Below are positions 1 to 5,091 of a DNA stretch of 20,538 bases, piece by piece (position 1 is the stretch's first letter; each line of letters opens with the position of its first letter). The translations under genes were made by a program, and so were the position numbers. The notes under the pieces are model-generated. The model saw only the letters and a list, made by a program, of their open reading frames with translations. It had not been told where the DNA came from and ran no database searches. The DNA is from a virus: IMG/VR virus record IMGVR_UViG_3300025132_000395, positions 1 to 20,538 of that record, one strand, 5' to 3'.

Positions 1-138
1 GTGACACATAGGCACCCATACTTTAGAAAATATGTTTTCTTGTTCTTGTTCATGCAAACTGCGGTCAGAATATATAAGAGAGTTTATGTACTCTATTTTA
101 GGTTTCTTTGTCCAGTCTTTATGGTTACGTGGGGGCAT
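1..138 (-). CDS. Rieske-type aromatic-ring/methanesulfonate oxygenase alpha subunit, N-terminus only
   Basis: The reading frame starts at the ATG complementary to 136-138 and is open to the window edge, giving 46 residues. Residues 35-46 read ENIFSKVWVPMCH-like, which matches the conserved start of Rieske non-heme iron oxygenase alpha subunits (an IF-x-x-x-W segment followed by H). Residues 14-25 (KIEYINSLIYSD) resemble the same N-terminal region. HMO-2011 phage is reported to carry a methanesulfonate monooxygenase-like gene, so a related auxiliary metabolic gene is the best guess. The Rieske [2Fe-2S] and catalytic iron ligands would lie outside the window and are not seen. It begins 3 nt after the stop of the 68-residue gene and is probably cotranscribed with it. 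Substrate is inference. Confidence 0.6.
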   Translation of the reverse strand, partial: MPPRNHKDWTKKPKIEYINSLIYSDRSLHEQEQENIFSKVWVPMCH

Positions 139-141
139 AGG

Positions 142-348
142 CTACTCTACAATCTCCAATATCTCACCGTCTTTTACTTTAACTTTTAATTCTTTGCATG
201 ACCATTTCTGGTCAAAGTTGTTGGTTGGGCCTACGTTACGTTTTATTTTACGCCGCACAGACAAACACTCAGATAAAGATTGGTATGGTGTGTATTCTAC
301 CTTCTCTCCACCCATAACTAGCAACAATACAAAAGTAAGTTCAACCAT
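142..348 (-). CDS. Small protein with hydrophobic N-terminus and two cysteines, function unknown
   Basis: Encodes 68 residues. Residues 2-13 are hydrophobic (VELTFVLLLVMG), possibly a short signal or membrane anchor, followed by a basic middle and two cysteines, C28 and C51 (WSC). The layout (hydrophobic start, then EC, then a later W..C) is shared with the 79-residue protein at 4060-4299, so the two may be distant relatives or both be exported disulfide proteins; that is inference. The start overlaps the stop of the upstream coiled-coil gene by 8 nt and the stop lies 3 nt before the oxygenase start, so it is embedded in the leftward operon. No known family recognised. Confidence 0.65.
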   Translation of the reverse strand: MVELTFVLLLVMGGEKVEYTPYQSLSECLSVRRKIKRNVGPTNNFDQKWSCKELKVKVKDGEILEIVE

Positions 349-739
349 CGCCGTTTCTCAACTTCTCTAAGTTTTCTTCTAAATTTGTAATACGTTTCTC
401 ATAAAACTCTAGCGTTAGCTTTTGCTGCTGGTCATATGGAGCTTTACCACCCTCAATATCTGTTTGCAACTTTTCTAGTTCACCTGCAAGATGTTCTATT
501 AACATATACTGCTCAGAGTCTGCTGGCAAGCTACCCATATCACCACGAGGCCACTTTATACGAAACTCAGTATTCTGCGCTAAATCAGATTCCATCATGG
601 TGATGTTAGTTTCTATCTGGTTCAGTCTTTCTATAATACCAAAGTATGCCCATGTTGCAAGAGATGCTGCAGCAACCATACTTATAATGTTACGTAGGGG
701 TAGTGCAACTTCTGTGTTCTCGTTTAGCTTTGTAGCCAT
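341..739 (-). CDS. Membrane-anchored coiled-coil phage protein, function unknown
   Basis: Encodes 132 residues. A single membrane segment at about residues 14-36 (ending in ATWAYFGII) is followed by a long helical, charged region (ERLNQIET, then residues 78-130) that should form a coiled coil. I recall similar proteins (an LPLRN-type start, WAYFGI-ERLN-LET, then MLIEHLAG) as common uncharacterised membrane proteins in marine T7-like phages. The single anchor plus coiled coil is compatible with an inner-membrane spanin or another lysis role, but no lysis motif proves this. The start shares the TAATG overlap with the upstream 72-residue membrane protein at 739. Confidence 0.75.
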   Translation of the reverse strand: MATKLNENTEVALPLRNIISMVAAASLATWAYFGIIERLNQIETNITMMESDLAQNTEFRIKWPRGDMGSLPADSEQYMLIEHLAGELEKLQTDIEGGKAPYDQQQKLTLEFYEKRITNLEENLEKLRNGDG

Positions 740-957
740 TATTCAATACCTAGTACCCTAGATAGTCCAAATACTTCTAATAACATAAATGTAAAAAATA
801 ATAATAGAATACTACCTGCAATCAATTTACCACTAAAATTTGTAGAACCTATTCTAATTGCTATAAACTCATTACCTAGTATTCTTAATATAAGTTCAAA
901 ACTATTTTCATTGATACCTACAGATATAGGTTTCTTTTGCTTTTCTTTTTCTTCCAT
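739..957 (-). CDS. Small single-span membrane protein, holin-like possibility
   Basis: Encodes 72 residues: a charged Lys/Glu N-terminus, a middle part (residues 15-42) that looks folded, then one hydrophobic helix at about residues 44-63 (KLIAGSILLLFFTFMLLEVF) and a short C-terminus. It sits directly upstream of the membrane-anchored coiled-coil protein. Both of its boundaries are TAATG overlaps, so it is translationally coupled on both sides. Size and topology would fit a small holin or accessory membrane protein, but no family is recognised and the role is inference. Confidence 0.65.
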   Translation of the reverse strand: MEEKEKQKKPISVGINENSFELILRILGNEFIAIRIGSTNFSGKLIAGSILLLFFTFMLLEVFGLSRVLGIE

Positions 958-1181
958 TAGGTTTTATAACCGCCACCAGCAGCTTTATACGCTTTAGCTA
1001 GCATCTGTGCCTTACGTGCAGACCACTGACCCGGATTGCCACCTTTACCACCAGCTTTAATACGATTAAACTGTTGCTTTCTCATTCCGGGCTTTGTATA
1101 GTTACCTGCTTTATTTACTGTAGAACCACCAGTTGACATCCGCACTCGTTTTTTTGCAGGTGCTTTTTTTCTTGGAGCCAT
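957..1181 (-). CDS. Small basic protein with KGGxPGQWSARKAQ motif
   Basis: Encodes 74 residues from the ATG at 1179-1181 (MAPRKKAPAKKR). A longer frame to 1214 exists but would run 32 nt into the upstream gene, whereas the chosen start lies 1 nt past that gene's stop. The N-terminus is Lys/Arg-rich; the C-terminal half (residues 43-74) carries GGKGGNPGQWSARKAQ and ends in KAAGGGYK. I recall this compact motif from small uncharacterised proteins of marine viruses (possibly the family named DUF5872; label from memory). Charge suggests nucleic-acid binding or a virion-internal role, unproven. Confidence 0.7.
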   Translation of the reverse strand: MAPRKKAPAKKRVRMSTGGSTVNKAGNYTKPGMRKQQFNRIKAGGKGGNPGQWSARKAQMLAKAYKAAGGGYKT

Positions 1182-1182
1182 T

Positions 1183-1539
1183 TTATATCCTATTTGGGTC
1201 GTAGTATTCTTCAACAGATATTAATGCAGATATAGTCCCTGCTGTTTCCGCTGATAATACAATCTTATCATTAGCGTTAAGGCTAATAAAGTTTCCATCA
1301 ACTATATTGACAAATGCGTTAGCTGCTATGGATAAGTCTTCAGTTAAAAAATAATACCTAGCTGCTTTAGAATCATAATACTGCACAGTTATTTTCTTTG
1401 CCGCACTATTATTATTATTTAAACTCAAGTGGCGTATGGCTGCTGCATGATTAGCTGGAACTGTATACAGTGCAGTTGCACCTGTGCCTACAGTAACGCC
1501 TACCGTTGTAAATTTAGCACTGTCAGATATTCTAGGCAT
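1183..1539 (-). CDS. Probable phage virion structural protein (small beta-rich)
   Basis: Encodes 118 residues with alternating hydrophobic/polar patterns typical of beta sandwiches and little charge, unlike its basic neighbours. Segments such as VGTGATALYTVPANHAAAIR and AETAGTISALISVEEYY resemble small capsid-decoration or tail-associated proteins of marine phages in which a TVP-N stretch precedes the first strands. No enzyme motif is visible. The start shares a TAATG junction with the SET-domain gene, and a GGGAAAG stretch precedes it. Assignment as structural rests on composition, context and recall only. Confidence 0.6.
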   Translation of the reverse strand: MPRISDSAKFTTVGVTVGTGATALYTVPANHAAAIRHLSLNNNNSAAKKITVQYYDSKAARYYFLTEDLSIAANAFVNIVDGNFISLNANDKIVLSAETAGTISALISVEEYYDPNRI

Positions 1540-1889
1540 TATCTACTTTCCCAGTATGGCTCACCATAGTCGTGCAATATCTCCTCGCCCTTTTTTATTT
1601 GTTGAAGGGCAAAGAACCTAATAAATCTTTCATCTTCGTCAGCAATGTCCCACTCAGCGTTTGGAGTTTCGCTGTGATTGTAGACCATAGCCAGACCAAG
1701 CGGGACCAAGTAGTCTTCATCATCTTCGTAAGGAGAGTAAAACATGTAATCGTGTAAGACACAAGTATCTCCAAAGTCATTTTTATCCGCGACCAGATAA
1801 GGACACATCTCGATTGTATCACCTTGAGAATAGTCCTTATCTGCGAAGACACCATGTCCATGTATTGGCGAATCTTTGACATACGGCAT
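1539..1889 (-). CDS. SET-domain protein (putative protein lysine methyltransferase)
   Basis: Encodes 116 residues, essentially a minimal SET domain. The landmarks are in order: GHGVFA (11-16) for the N-terminal cofactor-binding loop; YNHSETPN (70-77), matching the NHS-x-x-PN signature at the SAM site; and GEEILHDYGEPYW (101-113), containing Y108, the position of the usual catalytic tyrosine. Known SET proteins transfer methyl groups from S-adenosylmethionine to lysines on proteins. No pre-SET zinc cluster or other domain is present. It lies among genes for very Lys-rich small proteins, which makes those neighbours conceivable substrates (inference). TAATG junctions at both ends show coupling in the leftward operon. 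Confidence 0.8.
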   Translation of the reverse strand: MPYVKDSPIHGHGVFADKDYSQGDTIEMCPYLVADKNDFGDTCVLHDYMFYSPYEDDEDYLVPLGLAMVYNHSETPNAEWDIADEDERFIRFFALQQIKKGEEILHDYGEPYWESR

Positions 1890-2062
1890 TACTTCTTCTT
1901 TGTCATTCCACCGCGCATCATTTTTTTCTTCTTAGCCATTTTAGCCATACCGCCGCCCATCATTTTCTTTTTCATCATACCGCCGCCACGCATCTTTTTC
2001 TTCATCATGCCGCCACCGCGCATTTTCTTTTTAGCCATTTTAGCTTTGCCGTGCATTGCCAT
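1889..2062 (-). CDS. Tiny Lys/Met/Gly repeat protein (KKKMRGGGMM repeats)
   Basis: Encodes 57 residues from the ATG at 2060-2062, below the usual size cut-off. Residues 11-40 are three tandem 10-residue units (KKKMRGGGMM, twice, then KKKMMGGGMA), and KMMRGGM recurs at 47-53. The protein is about one third lysine and very rich in methionine and glycine, so it is probably disordered. An AGAAGGGAAC sequence lies about 10 nt upstream of the start; the stop overlaps the SET gene start as TAATG. The start overlaps the end of the 193-residue gene by 23 nt. A KKAKMMRGGM stretch occurs in the 76-residue protein at 2962-3192. Function unknown; nucleic-acid condensation is only a guess. Confidence 0.65.
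   Translation of the reverse strand: MAMHGKAKMAKKKMRGGGMMKKKMRGGGMMKKKMMGGGMAKMAKKKKMMRGGMTKKK
1943..2032 (-). repeat. Three in-frame 30-nt tandem repeats
   Basis: Within the tiny repeat gene, three consecutive 30-nt units encode KKKMRGGGMM, KKKMRGGGMM and KKKMMGGGMA. Copies differ at a few third-codon positions and one Arg/Met change, so the array is not freshly duplicated. The period of exactly ten codons keeps the frame. Confidence 0.8.
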
Positions 2063-2621
2063 TTCTAAGTTCCCTTCTATCTAATACTAGACTCTCATAC
2101 ACTTCTTTGGGGAAGTGTTTATAATAGCCAGACTTCTCCAGACTAAGTGCTGCATCATCTAGCGTAGATAGCCTCTGTACAAACACCATGCAGTACACAA
2201 GACCGTCATCTGTTGCATCCTCATCAACTAGAAAGTCCAGACCCGCCTGTACAGCGTCATAGTCTGGATGAAATACCATGAGGTGCATATCTCGACCTGT
2301 TATGGACATGGCTTCGTTTATACCGTCACAGTAGCCATCTATGTATTCCATGTCAGGTAAGTATTGATTTGCCCACACTACAATATCATAGTTATGGGTT
2401 TCAAAATTTTTAACTTCTTCTACCAGTCCCTCTATACCAGTATTAATACTGAAGGATACCTTGTTATCAAGCCATGCTTGTTTTGCATAGGGGCATGGTG
2501 GCAGTCCATTTAGCTTTGCATTGGGAACTTCAAGAAACTCGTTTGACCATTTGCGTATATCAGCTTCTACGGGATGCACGTGTCTTCTTCTTTTGTGACT
2601 CAATAAATCTTCGGTATACAT
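2040..2621 (-). CDS. Conserved phage protein of unknown function with PPCPYAKQAW motif
   Basis: Encodes 193 residues from the ATG at 2619-2621; a TTG four codons upstream is possible. Near residues 39-50 there is LPPCPYAKQAW, a Cys-Pro motif I recall from uncharacterised marine phage proteins. The rest is a mixed alpha/beta fold with acidic stretches (VDEDATDDG) and ends in a basic tail. No catalytic signature is recognised. The 5' end overlaps the 100-residue upstream gene by 62 nt out of frame, and the 3' end overlaps the repeat gene by 23 nt, so start choice is not certain. Confidence 0.65.
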   Translation of the reverse strand: MYTEDLLSHKRRRHVHPVEADIRKWSNEFLEVPNAKLNGLPPCPYAKQAWLDNKVSFSINTGIEGLVEEVKNFETHNYDIVVWANQYLPDMEYIDGYCDGINEAMSITGRDMHLMVFHPDYDAVQAGLDFLVDEDATDDGLVYCMVFVQRLSTLDDAALSLEKSGYYKHFPKEVYESLVLDRRELRNGNARQS

Positions 2622-2862
2622 TAGCTGCAGCAATCTTCCCTGCTGCCCTAGCCCTTTGCTCCATTGCGATAGCTGCCTGTGTCTTATGATTGTGACTTCT
2701 GTTAGACGCTTTTATTTTACGCACAGATGCCTCTGCATCTTTGACTGTAGCAAACTTCAGACCTCTGATTGTACCCTTGGGGTTCTCATCTGTATACAGG
2801 TCGCTGTGCTTTTTAGACCCGGCGGGTTGCCCTTTTTTTCTTGGTATTCTTTTTAGCGACAC
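2560..2862 (-). CDS. Small basic phage protein (RIPRKKGQPAGSKKHSDLYTDE)-type start, unknown function
   Basis: Encodes 100 residues, starting at a GTG (complement of 2860-2862) preceded by AAAGGA about 10 nt upstream. It begins RIPRKKGQPAGSKKHSDLYT, continues with a compact helical middle (KDAEASVRKIK, then AAIAMEQRARAAGK) and ends in KKKTRASRRS. I recall close relatives as small conserved proteins of pelagiphages, without known function. The strong positive charge fits the other products of this operon. It overlaps the upstream 49-residue gene by 50 nt in another frame and the downstream gene by 62 nt. Confidence 0.7.
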   Translation of the reverse strand: MSLKRIPRKKGQPAGSKKHSDLYTDENPKGTIRGLKFATVKDAEASVRKIKASNRSHNHKTQAAIAMEQRARAAGKIAAANVYRRFIESQKKKTRASRRS

Positions 2863-2962
2863 TTGGTAACAATCCTTTGTTTACTGCTCTTGCTCTTTCA
2901 CTGAAGCCTAGCTTTTGGCCTGAACGTATCTTACGTTTTATTGTAGATACTTTAGCAACCAT
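2813..2962 (-). CDS. 49-residue very basic protein, function unknown
   Basis: Encodes 49 residues from the ATG at 2960-2962: MVAKVSTIKRKIRSGQ at the start, GFSERARAVNKGLLPS in the middle, and a Lys/Arg C-terminus (KKNTKKKRATRRV). It is too short for a usual ORF list. Support comes from the TAATG junction with the gene upstream, the pattern used throughout this operon, and from a composition like its neighbours. The last 50 nt overlap the next gene in a different frame. Small size and charge suggest nucleic-acid binding; nothing specific is recognised. Confidence 0.6.
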   Translation of the reverse strand: MVAKVSTIKRKIRSGQKLGFSERARAVNKGLLPSVAKKNTKKKRATRRV

Positions 2963-3192
2963 TATGACTTTTCAAGAATGTTCTTAACTACGTCAGGGCG
3001 TACCTTTTGCAATGCACGTAAGCCGGGGTTTAGTTTATCTGTCACAGAACCGCCATTAGAATACATATGCTCTTTATTATTAGCCATGCCCCCACGCATC
3101 ATCTTAGCCTTTTTGCTTGGGTCTTTTTTCATTTCAGCCATACCCACAGATATAGCAATGACAGGGACTTTCTTTTTCTTTTTATCTGCCAT
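2962..3192 (-). CDS. Small Lys/Met-rich conserved phage protein
   Basis: Encodes 76 residues. A poly-Lys start (ADKKKKKVP) precedes a short hydrophobic strand, then KKAKMMRGGM, an echo of the repeat protein at 1889-2062. The C-terminal third (NGGSVTDKLNPGLRALQKV, ending in DVVKNILEKS) resembles an N-P-G-L-x-A-L-x-K module that I recall from small marine phage proteins. No catalytic motif. TAATG junctions at both ends put it inside a coupled set with the LysM protein upstream. Confidence 0.7.
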   Translation of the reverse strand: MADKKKKKVPVIAISVGMAEMKKDPSKKAKMMRGGMANNKEHMYSNGGSVTDKLNPGLRALQKVRPDVVKNILEKS

Positions 3193-3758
3193 TACTTTTT
3201 CCTTCCTTGGCGTCTGCTAGGCTTCTTCTTAGGTTTTGGTTTTGGTGTAGCCATCTTAGTGCCATTTTTACTTGCAACCTTTTTACGTAGTGCAGCTAAT
3301 CTTTCTCTATTTTTTTTCTGTCTTTCTTTTTCTTTTGCAGCTTCTGCACGTTTTTTAGCTACACCAGATACTGGCAGCTTACCTTCTTTTTGTAGCTTCT
3401 TCGTTTTTGCTTTTGCCAAAAGAGCAGAACGGCCAGATTTTTCATCTACAGTTGCTCTAGCTTTCTTTGGTGTTGGTGTTGTTTCTGCACCAGCTTCCAT
3501 CTTAGCACGTACACCACGAGCAAACGCTTTACCATCACCACGCATCATGTTCATTTCAGTTTGTGATACACGACCAAATGGACCTTGTGAGCCAATGTTT
3601 TTACCAGTGCGAGGCTTTGGTATTTTTAAACTTTGACCAACGCGAATTTTATTTACATCTTTTAAGTTGGGATTAGCTGCTACAATATCTTGAATACGAA
3701 TACCAGCATCTTTTGCAATTTGTGATACAGTGTCTCCGCTTTTAACTTTATATGCCAT
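3192..3758 (-). CDS. LysM-domain protein with long Lys/Arg-rich tail
   Basis: Encodes 188 residues. Residues 2-48 form a LysM module: YKVKSGDTVSQIAKDAGI, then IVAANPNL and KIRVGQSLKIPKP, the normal order of the domain, which binds N-acetylglucosamine polymers such as peptidoglycan. Residues 50-188 are low-complexity and strongly basic, with Ala/Lys-rich helical segments and a KPKPKKKPSRRQGRKK end. No hydrolase domain and no signal peptide are present, so it is not a complete endolysin. A virion-associated wall-binding protein is plausible: LysM would contact the cell wall and the tail would bind DNA or virion proteins (inference). TAATG at both ends. Confidence 0.75.
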   Translation of the reverse strand: MAYKVKSGDTVSQIAKDAGIRIQDIVAANPNLKDVNKIRVGQSLKIPKPRTGKNIGSQGPFGRVSQTEMNMMRGDGKAFARGVRAKMEAGAETTPTPKKARATVDEKSGRSALLAKAKTKKLQKEGKLPVSGVAKKRAEAAKEKERQKKNRERLAALRKKVASKNGTKMATPKPKPKKKPSRRQGRKK

Positions 3759-4060
3759 TAGTACTTTCCTTTCCTTGCTTTAGGGCTAGACTGTTTTGGT
3801 TTACCTGCCCCACCCCACAAGGTACGACATGCCCAATATCGTGCTGACAATATGTCACTAGCTGTATCACACTTGTGTCTGGCACGAAACGACTTACGTG
3901 CTGCAGCACTATAGTTGTGACCATAGCCTGTAGCACCAAAATGAATTAATCTAATTGTCTCACCCTTCTTGGCAAGAACCATTTTCTTTTTACCCGCACG
4001 ATTACTCTTGATAGGTTTGTTGTAACCGGGAAATGTTATGCCACGATATTTGACAGACAT
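3758..4060 (-). CDS. Small basic conserved phage protein with RKSFRARHKC...ARYWAC motif
   Basis: Encodes 100 residues. After a basic N-terminal half there is FGATGYGHNYSAAARKSFRA followed by RHKC and ARYWAC, ending in GKPKQSSPKARKGKY. The spaced H-x-C and C could bind metal, but only two cysteines and few histidines are present. I recall relatives (Y-S..AR..FRARHKC...T/SARYWAC) in cyanophage and pelagiphage genomes as uncharacterised proteins. Its place beside the LysM protein and its charge suggest a virion-associated role. TAATG junctions at 3758 and 4060. Confidence 0.7.
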   Translation of the reverse strand: MSVKYRGITFPGYNKPIKSNRAGKKKMVLAKKGETIRLIHFGATGYGHNYSAAARKSFRARHKCDTASDILSARYWACRTLWGGAGKPKQSSPKARKGKY

Positions 4061-4299
4061 TACGTAGGCAACTCCTCTGCAGGTGGTTCAGGTATTTTAG
4101 GCGGCTCGTTAAACATTAATGTCATTGGACCACAAGATGCTGCCCAATCTTTTATAGTGCCGTTTTCCATTTTAGGCACGTGCATCTGCAAGACAGCTTC
4201 TTCTGTAGGACACTCAACTACATTTTCTGTATAGCTTTTAAGTGTGCCATCTGGCATAACAATCACAGATAGAAACACATAGAAGGTAATAGGTATCAT
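4060..4299 (-). CDS. Small secreted-like protein with two cysteines, function unknown
   Basis: Encodes 79 residues. The first 15 residues are hydrophobic (IPITFYVFLSVIVM) and could act as a short export signal or anchor. C30 (VEC) and C56 (WAASC) follow, then a Pro/Glu-rich tail (EPPKIPEPPAEELPT), acidic unlike most neighbours. The architecture parallels the 68-residue protein at 142-348. The start overlaps the end of the upstream gene by 4 nt. No known family. Confidence 0.65.
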   Translation of the reverse strand: MIPITFYVFLSVIVMPDGTLKSYTENVVECPTEEAVLQMHVPKMENGTIKDWAASCGPMTLMFNEPPKIPEPPAEELPT

Positions 4300-4517
4300 T
4301 GTTCATCTTTCTCTGTCCACCCTTCAGCCCTCATAGCATCTTCTACGTGCTTCAAAGTAAACTTACGTCCGTAATGTGCTTCAACAGCACTACGCACATA
4401 GAACACATCGCTGTGTGGTATGTGTAAACGGTCTAATGAATTAGTACGGATAGCATGATAAAATGCATCAAGTACATTATCTGTATATAGTTTTACGGAT
4501 TTCTTAGCCAAAGTCAA
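4296..4517 (-). CDS. Conserved small phage protein, first gene of the leftward operon
   Basis: Encodes 73 residues when started at the TTG complementary to 4515-4517; no ATG lies near the 5' end and no clear ribosome-binding site is visible, so the start is uncertain (a second TTG lies at 4509-4511). The body LHIPHSDVFYVRSAVEAHYG followed by FTLKHVEDAMRAEGW matches a motif recalled from uncharacterised cyanophage and pelagiphage proteins. It is the gene nearest the strong minus-strand promoter at 4687-4715, separated from it by a repeat-rich leader of about 160 nt. Confidence 0.6.
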   Translation of the reverse strand: MTLAKKSVKLYTDNVLDAFYHAIRTNSLDRLHIPHSDVFYVRSAVEAHYGRKFTLKHVEDAMRAEGWTEKDEQ

Positions 4518-4548
4518 GAACTTTTTTAATTATAGGCACGAATACTAT

Positions 4549-4670
4549 CACTTAAAGTGTATTAGCAAAGAAAATCTTATAAGAACTCTTAACTATACAC
4601 TTAAATGTCTATAGTTAAAGAGTCTTTTTAAGAGTTATTAAGTAAACATTTAAGTGAGTCACTTTAAGTG
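4549..4670. repeat. Nested inverted repeats (CACTTAAAGTG / CACTTAAATGT family)
   Basis: CACTTAAAGTG at 4549-4559 is the exact reverse complement of 4660-4670. Inside it, CACTTAAATGT at 4598-4608 is the exact reverse complement of 4646-4656. Between these, TTAACTATA (4589-4597) pairs with TATAGTTAA (4610-4618), and AACTCTTAA (4584-4592) pairs with TTAAGAGTT (4628-4636), offering alternative hairpins. The block lies between the leftward promoter and the first leftward gene, so it would be either operator DNA or the structured leader RNA of that operon. Confidence 0.8.
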
Positions 4671-4686
4671 TGTCTAGTTATACATA

Positions 4687-4715
4687 ATTATACCATATTT
4701 TTTTAAGCATGTCAA
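4687..4715 (-). promoter_or_regulatory. Strong sigma70-type leftward promoter
   Basis: On the minus strand TTGACA (complement of 4710-4715) is followed after exactly 17 nt by TATAAT (complement of 4687-4692), with TGG just before it, giving an extended -10. Both hexamers are perfect consensus. Transcription would start near 4680 and run into the 4517-to-1 gene set. Confidence 0.8.
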
Positions 4716-4814
4716 CCCCTATCACGTAATTATTTTTAAAAAGAGGTAAATATAGCGTTGCTCATGTATGGCGAACTGTCAGTTGCACTTGTGGTTAACA
4801 CTTAATTTTCCTAA

Positions 4815-4832
4815 TCTGTGTATTTCTGTGTA
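4815..4832 (+). repeat. Two TCTGTGTA direct repeats one helical turn apart
   Basis: TCTGTGTA occurs at 4815-4822 and again at 4825-4832, start-to-start distance 10 bp, so both copies face the same side of the helix. This spacing suits cooperative protein binding. It lies just before the GC-rich hairpin. Confidence 0.6.
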
Positions 4833-4842
4833 CACGTAACGG

Positions 4843-4872
4843 GGGTACGGGGTGGTGTCCCCTGCCCTACCC
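4843..4872. other. GC-rich hairpin in AT-rich surroundings
   Basis: GGGTA (4843-4847) pairs with TACCC (4868-4872) and GGGG (4849-4852) with CCCC (4859-4862), enclosing a TGGTGT loop, with an asymmetric internal loop. No T-run follows on either strand, so an intrinsic terminator is not well supported. Origin structure, protein site or a remnant of an attachment sequence are alternatives. Confidence 0.55.
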
Positions 4873-4971
4873 GCTTGATTTTAAAAGATATGCCGCTAAA
4901 TCAGCCAAAAAATAAAAAATAATAGCAGAATAGATGCTTTTTTATTTAATATCAACGAGTTAGCCTATCAA

Positions 4972-4996
4972 ATAGACTGTTGTGTTATCAGTCTAT
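4972..4996. repeat. 8-bp inverted repeat ATAGACTG / CAGTCTAT
   Basis: ATAGACTG at 4972-4979 is the exact reverse complement of 4989-4996, with a 9-nt spacer. The size and spacing are those of a dimeric regulator operator or a short hairpin. Confidence 0.6.
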
Positions 4997-5018
4997 GCCT
5001 ATATTGTGCCGATTATGG

Positions 5019-5042
5019 TTGTAAATTGTAAAATGTTTACAA
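5019..5042. repeat. Tandem TTGTAAA plus inverted TTTACAA
   Basis: TTGTAAA occurs in tandem at 5019-5025 and 5026-5032, then its exact inverse TTTACAA at 5036-5042 after ATG. One direct and one inverted repeat in 24 bp is a strong candidate protein-binding site. Confidence 0.6.
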
Positions 5043-5091
5043 AAACACAGCGGCGGTGCATGTAAATGTCTACACACTACACCCCTCAAAA

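Noticed and set aside
1943-2032. 30-nt repeat array as a CRISPR
   Set aside because: Units are contiguous without spacers, and are in-frame codons.
1824-2084. Plus-strand open frame rich in Phe, Ile and Pro opposite the repeat gene
   Set aside because: It is the mirror of the KKKMRGGG repeats, and the minus-strand frame fits the operon junctions.
3067-3636. Long plus-strand open frame (189 codons) opposite the LysM gene
   Set aside because: It is antisense to a clear LysM domain, is Phe-rich because it mirrors Lys codons, and has no ribosome-binding site.
4678-4686. TTATACATA as a DnaA box
   Set aside because: It is a single imperfect copy overlapping the region of the leftward -10; no cluster is present.
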